The notes below the pieces were generated by a model, which was given only the letters and a program-made list of their open reading frames with translations, searched no databases and had not been told where the DNA came from. From the NCBI RefSeq assembly GCF_020889685.1, contig NZ_JACMYO010000026.1, positions 1 through 59,053 of the forward strand: a stretch of 59,053 nucleotides of DNA. The letters run 5' to 3'. A program made the translations under genes and the position numbers. Within the stretch, counting starts at the first letter, position 1, and each line of letters starts with the position of its first letter. This document shows, in pieces, positions 8,585-17,480 of the stretch. Source of the stretch: Bradyrhizobium oropedii. Lineage in GTDB: Bacteria > Pseudomonadota > Alphaproteobacteria > Rhizobiales > Xanthobacteraceae.

Positions 8585-9100
8585 CTAGATTCGCTGCTCG
8601 CGCCGCAATCGCTCGATCGCCATGGTGGCTTCGGGCGGCAACGACCGGAATCCGGCTTGTCCAGCCGCGGAGAACAACGGCCGCAATTGCGATCCGTTGA
8701 GGAATTGCGGCTGCCTGGCCAGCGGCACCAGCTGATCGAACACCAGCACCAGCGTGGTCACGACGAGGCCGACCCTGATGGCGCCGAGCAGCGCACCGCC
8801 GAGGCGGTCGCCGATCCCGATCTCCGAGCCGATGGTGTCATCCAGCATCGTCCGTGCCATTTTTCCGAGGATGACGCCGATCAGAAGGAAGAGGCCGAAC
8901 AGCAGCACCCCGTTGGGTGGAAACGGCGAGGACGGCAGCGTCGCGATGTGAGGTCCGATCATCGCCAGCACCGCGACCGCGAGCGGCATGGCGACGAGAT
9001 AGGCCAGGATGGTGACCGCGCTGCGCAACAGGCCGGTCGTGAAGCCGGTCACGACCGCGAACAGCAACCCGATGGTCACGGCAAGGTCGAAGAGGTTCAT
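8585..9100 (-). CDS. CvpA-family membrane protein
   Basis: A 171-residue protein with four hydrophobic segments: LFDLAVTIGLLFAVVTG, AVTILAYLVAMPLAVAVLA, GVLLFGLFLLIGVILG and GALLGAIRVGLVVTTLVLVF. The start MNLFDLAVTIGLL and the signature DRLGGALLGAIRGL-like segment are those of CvpA (colicin V production) inner-membrane proteins. Its role in envelope homeostasis is known only at family level. The ATG at 9100 was preferred over the upstream in-frame codon near 9145. It is on its own transcript, divergent from the SDR at 9208. Confidence 0.85.
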   Translation of the reverse strand: MNLFDLAVTIGLLFAVVTGFTTGLLRSAVTILAYLVAMPLAVAVLAMIGPHIATLPSSPFPPNGVLLFGLFLLIGVILGKMARTMLDDTIGSEIGIGDRLGGALLGAIRVGLVVTTLVLVFDQLVPLARQPQFLNGSQLRPLFSAAGQAGFRSLPPEATMAIERLRREQRI

Positions 9101-9207
9101 GGAAGGAGGTCCTGCCCAATCTCCTGCGGTGCCCTGGTTGATCAAACCTGCTTACATCAGGGACAATTGTAGCTATCAATCGTCCGCTTCAATCCGGGAA
9201 CCTGTCG

Positions 9208-9969
9208 ATGTCCGACCTATTCGATGTCAGTAAAGAAATCATCCTCATCACCGGCGCCTCGCAAGGGCTCGGGCGGCAATTCGCCCGTGTGCTGGCGGCG
9301 CATGGCGCTGCGGTGGTGCTGGCAGCGCGCCAGACCGCGAAGCTGAAAAGCCTCGCGGACGAGATCAAGGCCAAGGGCGGCCGCGCCGCCGCGGTGCAGA
9401 TGGACGTCGCGGATATTTCCGGCATTGCGAAAGCGCTCGACGTGGCGGAAGCCGCGCTCGGTCTGGTCTCGGTCCTGATCAACAATGCCGGCATCGCGAT
9501 CGAGAAGCTCTCGACCGAGCAGACCGAGGCGGACTGGGACGCCGTCGTCAACGCCAACCTGAAGGGCGCCTACTTCCTCGCCACCGAGCTTTCGCGGCGC
9601 ATGATCCTGCGCAAGCAGCCGGGCAACATCATCAATGTCGCCTCCGTGCTCGGGCAGGGTGTGCTCAAGGCGGTTTCGCCCTATGCGATCTCCAAGGCCG
9701 GCATGATCCAGGGCACCAAGGCGATGGCGCTGGAGCTCGCCGGCAACAACATCCGCGTCAACGCGCTGGCACCGGGCTACATCGACACCGAGATGAACCA
9801 CGATTTCTGGTCGACGCCAGCGGGCGAGCGCCTCGCAAAGCGGATTCCGCAGCGCCGCGTCGGCGCCGAATCCGATCTCGACGGCGCGATCATGCTGCTG
9901 GCGTCGAACGCCTCGCGCTACATGACCGGCACCGTGGTGACGGTCGATGGCGGGTTCCTGTTGAATTAG
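9208..9969 (+). CDS. SDR-family oxidoreductase
   Basis: A 253-residue classical SDR. It has TGASQGLG for cofactor binding, NNAGIA, the catalytic Ser in INVASVLGQG, and Tyr-Lys in SPYAISKAG. LAPGYIDTEMN and the C-terminal GTVVTVDGGFLLN follow. It resembles 3-oxoacyl-ACP reductase-like and glucose dehydrogenase-like members; the substrate is not readable. The stop TAG at 9967-9969 overlaps the stop of a transposase remnant on the other strand, so the 3' end of this gene is an old insertion junction. Confidence 0.93.
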   Translation: MSDLFDVSKEIILITGASQGLGRQFARVLAAHGAAVVLAARQTAKLKSLADEIKAKGGRAAAVQMDVADISGIAKALDVAEAALGLVSVLINNAGIAIEKLSTEQTEADWDAVVNANLKGAYFLATELSRRMILRKQPGNIINVASVLGQGVLKAVSPYAISKAGMIQGTKAMALELAGNNIRVNALAPGYIDTEMNHDFWSTPAGERLAKRIPQRRVGAESDLDGAIMLLASNASRYMTGTVVTVDGGFLLN

Positions 9970-10133
9970 GACGCGTCCTCATTAAGGCGCAGCCATAGTC
10001 GGATTGATGCGAGCTGAACGAAGGCAAGGTAGTTGGCGGCGAGCCTGTCGTAGCGCGTCGCCACCCGACGACATTGTTTGATCCTGTTGAAGAACCGCTC
10101 GACCTGGTTGCGAGGGCGGTAGAGACCGTTGAG
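9966..10133 (-). pseudogene. IS5-family transposase C-terminal remnant
   Basis: Reading the minus strand toward the stop TAA (9966-9968) gives YRPRNQVERFFNRIKQ, then RRVATRYDRLAANYLAF, then VQLASIRLW. This is the standard C-terminus of IS5-group DDE transposases (DDE_Tnp_1). Only about 55 residues remain. Upstream of about 10133 the similarity stops, and no terminal inverted repeat or full transposase is present. This is a decayed insertion sequence. Confidence 0.85.
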
Positions 10134-10301
10134 CCGTCAAACTACAAGGGTACGCCCGCCAATCGATTATGTCCCTTCTTGGCCGGTAGCTGACCTCCGC
10201 GTTGGGCACCGCAATGACCGGCTTAGCGGGCAGAAGCCTTGTCCGACAAAGCGCTGTCAAAAAAGATTGATGGGCGAAATCGCTTGCAGCCAAGCCGAAT
10301 A
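10134..10301. other. Gene-free stretch between IS remnant and TetR-type dyad
   Basis: No convincing reading frame was found on either strand. With the operator and leader that follow, it forms the roughly 330-base upstream region of the secreted-protein gene at 10468. It probably contains decayed insertion-sequence DNA. Confidence 0.4.
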
Positions 10302-10317
10302 CTAGACGATCGGTCTA
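10302..10317. promoter_or_regulatory. Putative TetR operator, copy 1
   Basis: CTAGACGATCGGTCTA, a dyad with TAGAC/GTCTA half sites. The identical 16 bases occur again at 12802-12817, immediately before the tetR gene at 12829. This copy lies about 150 bases upstream of the secreted-protein gene at 10468. TetR-family autoregulation and control of the intervening genes is the natural reading. Confidence 0.75.
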
Positions 10318-10467
10318 ATTTATGGCACCTCGGAAAAGCGCGGTGAAATCAGCTTTGGCTAGGGCTCGGTCGCTACCGAGCGCTGACCGGTTGATGAGGG
10401 AATCTTCAACAAGCAACGTCCGCCCATACCTTCACGGTTGGATGGATTCGAGCATGAGAGGTCACGC

Positions 10468-10986
10468 ATGTTTCGCAATATCGCGCTTGGAATGCCGATC
10501 ACTCTCGCAATGGCTCTAACCGCGCCGGTGGCCATTGCGCAGCAAAAGCACCACGTCAGCTATGATACGCCGGCAACTCAGACGGTATACACCCAACAAC
10601 ACGTCATCGACGTTGGCGACATTCCGGGACATCAAGCTCGGCTCTTCGAAATTCGGCGGACCTATGGGGGCGATGCCCCCATGATCAACGGGTCGAAGTT
10701 GAAGGAGCAGTGGACGCGCGGCATGTCGGACTACATCGATAACAATGGTCCGGCCCTCATCTACAACGTCTGGATACTGGAGAATGGCGACAAGTTTTTT
10801 GTCAGGACATCTCTGGTCGCCCAAAGCAGTGGAGACGGGAAGCTTACAAACATGACATCGGGCGTCATTACTGGAGGCACAGGTAGCCTCGCCAGGATTC
10901 ATGGCATCATTAGTAGCCATGGGCCGTCCGAGCCGAAGGCCGGCGTCAATGCCAATCAGACCGACATCGACTATTGGATGGAGTGA
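10468..10986 (+). CDS. Secreted hypothetical protein, possible beta-barrel (AOC/dirigent-like) fold
   Basis: A 172-residue protein with a cleavable signal peptide (MFRNIALGMPITLAMALTAP, then VAIAQQ). The ATG at 10468 follows GAGAGG; an in-frame ATG at 10438 would spoil the leader. The mature part contains GVITGGTGSLARIHG near the C-terminus, reminiscent of the GGTG...ARG loop in allene-oxide-cyclase/dirigent-type barrels, but there is no firm family match. It ends ...TDIDYWME. It lies between a TetR-type operator and a secreted hydrolase gene and is probably in the same regulon. Function unknown. Confidence 0.75.
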   Translation: MFRNIALGMPITLAMALTAPVAIAQQKHHVSYDTPATQTVYTQQHVIDVGDIPGHQARLFEIRRTYGGDAPMINGSKLKEQWTRGMSDYIDNNGPALIYNVWILENGDKFFVRTSLVAQSSGDGKLTNMTSGVITGGTGSLARIHGIISSHGPSEPKAGVNANQTDIDYWME

Positions 10987-11000
10987 GAAGGTCTTCGCGA
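10976..11000 (+). repeat. Short direct repeat, copy 1 (partner 12741-12765)
   Basis: The 25 bases spanning the last codons and stop of the secreted-protein gene recur at 12741-12765, downstream of the hydrolase gene, with three mismatches. This suggests a small duplication of that gene's 3' edge before the tetR gene. Confidence 0.5.
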
Positions 11001-11110
11001 CAGGCGATGGACCGGTGAGAAATTGCCGATCCATGATGTCCGCTTCTGATACGGCGTATCGTGATCAAAAAATGCTCGGAACCATCCGCTATCGACTATG
11101 GAGAATTCCC

Positions 11111-12700
11111 ATGCCGCACCGTCGAAACGGGCCGATTGGGATGTTCTTGTTTTGCTTGTTCACCCTCATGTCGACGGCACGGCCCGTGAGCGCGGAAGTC
11201 ACACGGATCGAGTTCACGTCGAAGCAGCCTTACGGCACATTTCGTGCCGGCGATTATGTGATCTGGCAGGGCAAGATCCACGGCGACCTATCGCCGCAAG
11301 AGGTCATTCCGGGGATCGACAAGGCGTCGCGCAATGAACGCGGGCGCGTCGACTACGCCGCGAAGATTATTCTCATGATGCCGGCGGCTCCCCGCGGGGG
11401 AAACGGCGCATTGCTGGTGGACGTACCCAACCGCGGGCAAGTCTGGGCCGAGGCGATCTACAACTCGCCACGCGATGTGCGATTCCTCCCGGGCACGCTG
11501 GAGCAGGGCACCGGCTTTCTCCAGGACCACGGTTTCGCGGTTGCGGAGGTTTTTTGGGAGCTTGGACAGGGTGCGGACCTGCCTTCGTTCGCCGACGCCG
11601 ACGGCAAGACACGCTTCGTCGAGGGAGTGGGCTTTGCGATCGTCCGCGACGCCGCAGATTTCCTCGCGCATGCAGCCTCCGACAAGGGTGGAACGCCCAA
11701 CCCGCTCAAGGGAGCGATCAACCGCGTGCTCGCGAGCGGCAGGTCCCAGGATGGACGATTCCTGAAGACGTTTCTCCTGAACGGCTTCAACATGATGGGC
11801 AACCGGCGCGTCTTCGACGGCATGCATGTGTTCGTCTCGGCCGCCGGCCTTCTTCCGATCCTGCAGACGGGCCTTGGACCAATGTCGAGCGCCGAGGGGG
11901 CTCCCACATTCGACAATCCGGATTTTCCCGGCGTGAATGACGGACCTCTCACGATCGGCGAGATCACGGCCAAGGTCGAGGCGCGGGGCGAGGTGCCTCC
12001 GAAGATGATACTCGTGAGCTCCACCACGGACTACTATTCGCTGCGCGCTTCGCTTGGCCGCACGGGCGCGTCCGGAACCGCGGATCAGCCACTGCCTGCC
12101 AATGTGCGGATGTACGATATCGCGGGAGGCCCGCATGTACCCGCCCCCAAGGCACCGGCCTGCACACTGACGCCGGGCCGCCTCGATTGGTCGCCGCTGT
12201 CGCGGGCCCTCCTGCTGCACCTTGATGCCTGGGTAAGCCGCGGCACCAAGCCGCCCGCCAGCGAACTGATGTCGCTTGAAGCCTCGGGCGGCGAGCCACC
12301 TGCGCTGCGCGCCCCGACTCGGCTTTCCGCCGCAGTGATACAAGTGCCGAAGCGCGATCAGGACGGCAACGCGCTCGGCGGCGTGCGGCTGCCGGATGTC
12401 GCGGTGCCGACCGGCACCAATGGCGCCCAGAACCAGCCGCAGACCTTCACCTGCATGCTGATCGGGTCCTTCTCGCCATTCGCAGCGACGAAAGCGGAAC
12501 GAGAGCGTACCGGTGACGCCCGCCCGTCGATCGAAGAGCGCTATCACGGCCGCGACGATTACGTGAACCGGATCCGGATCGCCGCCCAGGATCTGCTGGC
12601 GCGTGGGTTTCTGCTGCCGGAAGACGCGGCAGTGATCGTTCAGGAAGCCGCGTCGACTAACCTGTTCGCGCCCGCACCAACGAATGCCGAGCCACGTTGA
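11111..12700 (+). CDS. Secreted alpha/beta hydrolase domain-containing protein
   Basis: A 529-residue protein. The start at ATG 11111 has GGAG about 9 nt upstream and opens a signal peptide (MPHRRNGPIGMFLFCLFTLM, cleaved near VSAE). The frame is open to 10901 but lacks family features there. The body matches the large 'alpha/beta hydrolase domain' proteins (Abhydrolase_10-like), with VDVPNRG, GFAVAEVFWELGQG, a nucleophile-region FLLNGFNMMGNRRVFDG, and ...YDIAGGPHVP containing a likely catalytic His. It is probably a periplasmic esterase or hydrolase. It is co-directional with the 10468 gene and upstream of tetR. Confidence 0.82.
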   Translation: MPHRRNGPIGMFLFCLFTLMSTARPVSAEVTRIEFTSKQPYGTFRAGDYVIWQGKIHGDLSPQEVIPGIDKASRNERGRVDYAAKIILMMPAAPRGGNGALLVDVPNRGQVWAEAIYNSPRDVRFLPGTLEQGTGFLQDHGFAVAEVFWELGQGADLPSFADADGKTRFVEGVGFAIVRDAADFLAHAASDKGGTPNPLKGAINRVLASGRSQDGRFLKTFLLNGFNMMGNRRVFDGMHVFVSAAGLLPILQTGLGPMSSAEGAPTFDNPDFPGVNDGPLTIGEITAKVEARGEVPPKMILVSSTTDYYSLRASLGRTGASGTADQPLPANVRMYDIAGGPHVPAPKAPACTLTPGRLDWSPLSRALLLHLDAWVSRGTKPPASELMSLEASGGEPPALRAPTRLSAAVIQVPKRDQDGNALGGVRLPDVAVPTGTNGAQNQPQTFTCMLIGSFSPFAATKAERERTGDARPSIEERYHGRDDYVNRIRIAAQDLLARGFLLPEDAAVIVQEAASTNLFAPAPTNAEPR

Positions 12701-12801
12701 GTTAGCCAAGCCGGAGCCTAGGCCTGCCACCGAAACTAGTGGATGGAGTGAGAGGGTCTCCGCCACTTGCAGAACGCCGCATCACGGCCAGTTTGCTTCT
12801 C

Positions 12802-12817
12802 CTAGACGATCGGTCTA
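12802..12817. promoter_or_regulatory. Putative TetR operator, copy 2 (tetR promoter)
   Basis: The same CTAGACGATCGGTCTA as at 10302, ending 11 bases before the tetR ATG at 12829. Binding here would block transcription or initiation, so negative autoregulation is likely. Confidence 0.78.
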
Positions 12818-12828
12818 TTACGATCTGC

Positions 12829-13491
12829 ATGAGCAAGACGCTGCCTCGCCGCCGTCGCGGGCGACCTCCTAAGGAAATTGCCGGCACCAGCGCGACCCGT
12901 GACGCGCTGGTCCGTGCAGGTGTCGTTATGCTGACGGAGAAGGGCTATTCCGCGACGGGGATCGAGGAAGTCTTGCGGAGCGTCGACGTGCCAAAGGGGT
13001 CGTTCTACCACTACTTTCCGAGCAAAGAGGCATTTGGAGCGGAGCTGATCGACAGCTACGCTGACTACTTTTCGCGGAAGCTCGACAGCTTCTTCCTGAA
13101 CAAGCAGCATCCTCCGCTCGAAAGACTCAGAGGTTTTACCGACGATGCCACGTCCGCCATGAAGCGCTTCCGTTATGCGCGAGGCTGTTTGGTGGGCAAT
13201 CTTGGGCAGGAGATGAGCGTACTTCCACAATCATTTCGCCAGCAGCTGTTCGATGTGTTCATCGACTGGCAGCAGCGCACTGCCAAGTGCTTGAGAGCTG
13301 CCCAGGCTACTGGTGCAATCTCTTCCAACCAAGATTGCGACTGGCTTGCCGAGTTCTTCTGGATCGGTTGGGAGGGCGCGGTTCTTCGCGCCAAACTCGA
13401 ACGCCGTTCCGAACCGCTTCATTCCTTCTCGAAGGGCTTTTTCAAGCTCCTCGGTGCAAGCTCCTCGGTGAATGAGTCGTTTTTCGTGTAG
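12829..13491 (+). CDS. TetR/AcrR-family transcriptional regulator
   Basis: A 220-residue repressor. The arginine-rich N-terminus (MSKTLPRRRRGRPPKE) precedes the HTH domain (GYSATGIEEVLRSVDVPKGSFYHYFPSKEAFG), which is the diagnostic TetR recognition helix. The C-terminal ligand domain (ARGCLVGNLGQEMS) is typical of the TetR_C family containing AcuR/YcdC-like members. It lies directly behind the second copy of the 16-bp dyad. Its likely targets are the two secreted-protein genes at 10468 and 11111 and itself. The inducer is unknown. Confidence 0.93.
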   Translation: MSKTLPRRRRGRPPKEIAGTSATRDALVRAGVVMLTEKGYSATGIEEVLRSVDVPKGSFYHYFPSKEAFGAELIDSYADYFSRKLDSFFLNKQHPPLERLRGFTDDATSAMKRFRYARGCLVGNLGQEMSVLPQSFRQQLFDVFIDWQQRTAKCLRAAQATGAISSNQDCDWLAEFFWIGWEGAVLRAKLERRSEPLHSFSKGFFKLLGASSSVNESFFV

Positions 13492-13853
13492 ATGGCCAAA
13501 GGCCCAATCCACCACACTATCTCCGCGCCATCGGGTGAAGCGCAGCGAAATCCGGAGGCGCATGCGTCAAGGTCCCGGGCTACGGGCGAGGGGCGTCTGC
13601 ACGATTTCTGGATAATCGAAGAATGCCGCTGATTTGCCCGACGAGTCAAGTTGCCGTGTCCGCCGGCAGCCGCTGGCTACTTTGCATGGGGTTGTTTTCG
13701 ATATTTTGGCGGTGCGCCCCTGCGGCGGCAGGCTATCGCGTCGGGCTATCAGCAGTTTCGTAGGGGGCAAAGGCGCTCTTGCGCCGCGCCCACCATCACG
13801 AGCCGTGCAGGAAGAGGTGGGCACGCTTTGCTTTGCCCACCCTGCGCATTTGA
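13492..13853. repeat. Gene-free stretch with dispersed-repeat wording
   Basis: There is no convincing gene in these 362 bases. Between 13628 and 13720 lies a segment beginning CTGATTTGCCCGACGAGTCAA, cut by CTTTGCATGGGGTTGTTTTC, that has the look of a widespread rhizobial intergenic element. From 13766 to 13850 an imperfect dyad (GGGCAAAGG...CCCACC / GGTGGGCA...TTTGCCC) precedes the end of the GMC gene. Repeat identity is from memory of the genus and would need a search. Confidence 0.4.
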
Positions 13854-15461
13854 TTACCCCGCCCGCAGCTCCGCTCTGATCATGTCGGCGGCCTTCTCGC
13901 CGATCATGATGGTCGGCGCATTGGTGTTGCCGCCGATCAGCGTCGGCATGATCGAGGCATCGACCACGCGCAAGCCCTCGAGCCCGTGCGCGCGCAGCTT
14001 CGGATCGACCACCGCGAGCGGATCATCGGTGCCCATCCTGCAGGTGCCGACCGGGTGATAGACGGTGTCGGAGCGCGCCCGCAGGATGTTGCGGATGTCG
14101 TCGTCGGTGCGGACATCTGATGTGAACATGTCCTTCTGCTGCAGCGCGCGCAGCGCCGGCGTGTCGAGCAGCCGCTTCGTCATCTTGAAGCCCGCGACCA
14201 TGGTCTCGACGTCGCTGTCCTCGCCGAAGAAGTTCGGATCGATCGCGGGGGCTGCCATGGGGTCTGCGCTGTTCAGCCACACGCTGCCGCGGCTTGCCGG
14301 GCGCAGCAGGCAGACATGGCAGGAGAAGCCGGTGCCCCAGCGCGGCTTGCGGCCGTGGTCTTCCACCATGGCCATACAGAAGTGCAGCTGGATGTCGGGG
14401 ACGTCGAGCTCAGGCCGCGTCTTCAGGAAGCCGCCGCATTCGGCGACGTTCGAGGTCATCGGGCCGCGCCGCTCGCGCCGGTATTGCCCGATGCCCTTGA
14501 TGATCCGCCCGATGCCGCTCCACGACAGTCCCGAGAAATAAGGTGCGTCGGAGGCGAAGCCGAACACGAAATCGGGGTGATCCTGCAGGTTCTGTCCGAC
14601 GCCCGGCAGATGATGCACGCTGGCGATGCCGTGCTTGCCGAGCGCCGCAGCGTCGCCGATACCCGACAGCATCATCAATTGCGGCGACTGGAACGCACCG
14701 GCCGAGAGGATGACTTCGCGCCGCGCGCGCAGCACCTTCTTCTCCTTGCCCTGCACGTATTCGACGCCGACGGCGCGCTTTCCCTCGAAGATGATGCGGG
14801 TCGCCTGCGCCTGCGTCTCGATGCGCAAATTAGGTCGGCGGCCCATGTGGGGATGGATATAGCCGCGCGCTGCGCTCCAACGCTCGCCGTTCCGCTGGGT
14901 CACCTGGTAGATGCCGAGGCCTTCCTGTTCGGCGCCGTTGAAATCGTCGCGGATCCGGAACTGGGCCTCGCGCGCGCCCTGCAAGAACGTCTCCTTGACC
15001 GGATTGTCGGACTGCAGGCCCGTAACGTTGAGCGGCCCGCCTTTGCCGTGATATTCGCCGTCGAGCTCGGTGTTGTTCTCCGAACGCTTGAAGTAGGGCA
15101 GGACGTCGGCGTAGCTCCAGCCGGTATTGCCGAGCGCAGCCCAGTGGTCGTAATCGGCGCGATGACCGCGGATATAGACCATGGCATTGATGGCGCTGGA
15201 GCCGCCGAGGCCCTTGCCGCGCGGCTGATAGCCGATGCGGCCGTTCAAGCCCTTCTGCGGCACCGTGTCGAACGCCCAGTTGTTGAGCTTGCTCGAGAGC
15301 ATCAGAATGATGGCGCCGGGCGTGGTCACCACCCAATTGTCGTTCTTGCCGCCGGCGTCGAGCATCGCCACCGAGGTCGCCGGATCCTCCGACAACCGCC
15401 CCGCCACCGCGCAGCCGCCGGAGCCTGCGCCCACCACCACGAAATCGAATGTGTCAGTCAC
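13854..15461 (-). CDS. GMC-family oxidoreductase (choline dehydrogenase-like)
   Basis: A 535-residue FAD-dependent alcohol oxidoreductase. The N-terminal ADP-binding motif is [20 protein letters not shown]. The GMC signatures are [18 protein letters not shown] and [22 protein letters not shown]. The catalytic C-terminal His region is [10 protein letters not shown], with the closing [17 protein letters not shown]. It oxidises an alcohol or choline-like substrate to the aldehyde. The neighbouring aldehyde dehydrogenase gene (15561, same strand, upstream) could take the product further, so the pair forms a plausible alcohol-to-acid module. Confidence 0.95.
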   Translation of the reverse strand: MTDTFDFVVVGAGSGGCAVAGRLSEDPATSVAMLDAGGKNDNWVVTTPGAIILMLSSKLNNWAFDTVPQKGLNGRIGYQPRGKGLGGSSAINAMVYIRGHRADYDHWAALGNTGWSYADVLPYFKRSENNTELDGEYHGKGGPLNVTGLQSDNPVKETFLQGAREAQFRIRDDFNGAEQEGLGIYQVTQRNGERWSAARGYIHPHMGRRPNLRIETQAQATRIIFEGKRAVGVEYVQGKEKKVLRARREVILSAGAFQSPQLMMLSGIGDAAALGKHGIASVHHLPGVGQNLQDHPDFVFGFASDAPYFSGLSWSGIGRIIKGIGQYRRERRGPMTSNVAECGGFLKTRPELDVPDIQLHFCMAMVEDHGRKPRWGTGFSCHVCLLRPASRGSVWLNSADPMAAPAIDPNFFGEDSDVETMVAGFKMTKRLLDTPALRALQQKDMFTSDVRTDDDIRNILRARSDTVYHPVGTCRMGTDDPLAVVDPKLRAHGLEGLRVVDASIMPTLIGGNTNAPTIMIGEKAADMIRAELRAG

Positions 15462-15478
15462 GTTTCCCCCTTTTTATT

Positions 15479-15553
15479 GTCATTCCGGGGCGATACGTCA
15501 GCATCGAACCCGGAATCTCGAGGTTCCGGGTTCGCTTCGCGCCCCGGAACGAC
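15479..15553. repeat. Intergenic inverted repeat (CATTCCGGGGCG family)
   Basis: CATTCCGGGGCGATACG...AACCCGGAATCTCG is mirrored by GGTTCCGGGTTCGCTTCGCG...CCCCGGAACG. The same family appears at 49278-49389 and 49890-49997. It sits between the aldehyde dehydrogenase and GMC genes, so it would lie inside their shared transcript. Confidence 0.75.
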
Positions 15554-15560
15554 AACCCTT

Positions 15561-16994
15561 CTACGACAGCAGCCGCATCAGCTTCTCCAGCCGCGCGACC
15601 TTCGCGCCGTAGGGCGGATAGAGATCGGCGAGCCGGTTGAAGCGCGAGCGGTAGAAAATCGGCTTCAGCTTGGTCAGTGTCTTGAACCCCCATTCGCCGT
15701 GATAGGCGCCGGTGCCCGACGCGCCGACGCCGCCCATCGGCTGGTAGGCCTGCGCGAAATGGAACAGGCAGTCGTTGACGGTGACACCGCCGGACACCGT
15801 GCGCGCCAGCACCTCGTCGCGGGCCGCATTGTCGGTGCCGAACCAGTACAGCGCCAGCGGGCGGTCGCGCTTGTTGATGAAGGCGATCGCCTCCGAGGCG
15901 TCGCGCGTGCCCATCACCGGCAGCAGCGGCCCGAAGATCTCCTCCTGCATCACGGTCATCTCGGGCGTCGCATCGACGATCACGGTCGGCGGGAATTTGC
16001 GTCGGTCCTTCCACTCTGCATCGTTCGGCGCCGCCGGCTGCATGATGGTCGCGCCCTTCGCGGCGGCATCGGCGACCAGGCCCTCGAGCCGTGTGTAGTG
16101 CCGGTCCGAGACGATCGAGGTGTAGTCCGGATTCCTGGGATCGGTGCCGAACATCTGCTGCATGTGGCCCTGCAGCCGCATCGCAATCGGCTGCACCGAG
16201 CCCTGCGGCACCAGCACGTAATCGGGCGCGATGCAGGTCTGGCCGGCATTGAGCAGCTTGCCGTAGGCGATGCGCTGCGCGGCCTCATCGATGTCGGCGG
16301 AGCTGTCGACGATCACGGGAGATTTGCCGCCGAGCTCGAGCGTCACCGGCGTCAAATTGCGGCCACAGGCTTCGGCGACCAGCCGGCCGACGCGAGTCGA
16401 GCCGGTGAAGATCAGATGATCGAACGGCAGGGCGGCGAAGGCTCTTGCGATGTCGTCGTCGATATCGGTGACCGCGAGCTCGGTGGTGTCGAACTTCTTC
16501 TCGATCACCTCGGCCAGCAGTTCGGAGAACCGCGGCACCAGCTCGCTCGGCTTGATGATGGCGCGGTTGCCGGCCGCGATCGCGGCGACGGCGGGCGCCA
16601 GCGTCAACTGCAACGGATAATTCCAGGGCGAGATGATCCCGACCACGCCGAGCGGCTGCGGCATCAGCCGGTTCCTGGCCGGCGCGAACTGCACGGTGGT
16701 CGGGATCCTCTCGGGTGCCATCCAGCCTTTGAGGTGCTTGGCGGCGTGCTTGATCTCGCCGAGCACCAGCATGGTCTCGGCGATCGCGGTCTCGACGGTT
16801 GAGCGGTGGCCGAAATCGGCCGAGATCGCCGCCTCGAATCGCGGCTCGTTCTCGGTCAGTGCGGCGCGCAGGCGGCGCAGTCGGTCGAGCCGCGCCTGCA
16901 ATGTCGGCGCCGGCTCGCTGCGCGACAACTCGAACTGGCGCTGAAAGGCCTCCTCAAGCGCATATAGCCCCGGGCTCTTCAATGGCCGGTCCAT
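15561..16994 (-). CDS. Coniferyl-aldehyde dehydrogenase-type aldehyde dehydrogenase
   Basis: A 477-residue NAD(P)-dependent aldehyde dehydrogenase. Catalytic Glu220 lies in TLELGGKSPVIVD and catalytic Cys254 in NAGQTCIAPDYV. The cofactor loop FTGSTRVGR and the C-terminal EEIFGPLLPV are present. The lack of the long N-terminus and the DYV after the Cys match the CALDH branch (coniferyl or medium-chain aldehydes). It lies upstream of the GMC oxidoreductase on the same strand with only a repeat between them, so co-transcription is likely. Confidence 0.93.
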   Translation of the reverse strand: MDRPLKSPGLYALEEAFQRQFELSRSEPAPTLQARLDRLRRLRAALTENEPRFEAAISADFGHRSTVETAIAETMLVLGEIKHAAKHLKGWMAPERIPTTVQFAPARNRLMPQPLGVVGIISPWNYPLQLTLAPAVAAIAAGNRAIIKPSELVPRFSELLAEVIEKKFDTTELAVTDIDDDIARAFAALPFDHLIFTGSTRVGRLVAEACGRNLTPVTLELGGKSPVIVDSSADIDEAAQRIAYGKLLNAGQTCIAPDYVLVPQGSVQPIAMRLQGHMQQMFGTDPRNPDYTSIVSDRHYTRLEGLVADAAAKGATIMQPAAPNDAEWKDRRKFPPTVIVDATPEMTVMQEEIFGPLLPVMGTRDASEAIAFINKRDRPLALYWFGTDNAARDEVLARTVSGGVTVNDCLFHFAQAYQPMGGVGASGTGAYHGEWGFKTLTKLKPIFYRSRFNRLADLYPPYGAKVARLEKLMRLLS

Positions 16995-17309
16995 GGCGTT
17001 TCCCCTCGGATGACATTTCCTTGTCGGATTTTGTTGGGCGCCAAGCTCTGCTTTTGCGCACGATCTGGCAAGACCCGGTTCCCGGCGGTAAATTTGCTAA
17101 GGAAACCGGTGATTTCGACGTCACAAAATCCTCAAAAACCCACATCCGGGGCTTTCCAAACCGACCACACATTGATACATACGCCCCGCACCCGACGGCT
17201 TCGGCCCGGGTCGCCTTCTCAGGAAGCCCTCCGGACGGATCGATCGGCGCCGTGTCAGCGTTGGCCGGCAGGTTCGGGCACTCTTTCTGCAAGGCACGCA
17301 ACGGTTTAA
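16995..17309. other. Gene-free stretch upstream of tRNA-fMet
   Basis: No supported gene. It should hold the divergent promoters of the aldehyde dehydrogenase (minus strand) and the tRNA (plus strand). No consensus promoter could be picked out with confidence. Confidence 0.4.
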
Positions 17310-17386
<77 letters not shown>

Positions 17387-17394
17387 AAATCGGC

Positions 17395-17434
17395 ACTAAA
17401 AGCCCAGCAATCCCAATGGATTGTTGGGTTTTTG
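17395..17434 (+). terminator. Rho-independent terminator of tRNA-fMet
   Basis: AAAAGCCCAGCAATCC pairs with GGATTGTTGGGTTTTT around a four-base loop, starting about 10 bases after the CCA. Comparable hairpins follow the other two clean tRNA-end copies at 23859 and 31179. Confidence 0.88.
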
Positions 17435-17480
17435 CATTTTTGCGTCGAACCGCTGCCCAAGTAATGTCAATGACGTAGTT

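Noticed and set aside
14316..16802. Very long open frame on the plus strand across the GMC and aldehyde dehydrogenase genes
   Set aside because: It is antisense to two unmistakable enzyme genes; in GC-rich DNA the antisense frame stays open. Its peptide is Arg/His/Ala-rich with no family motif.
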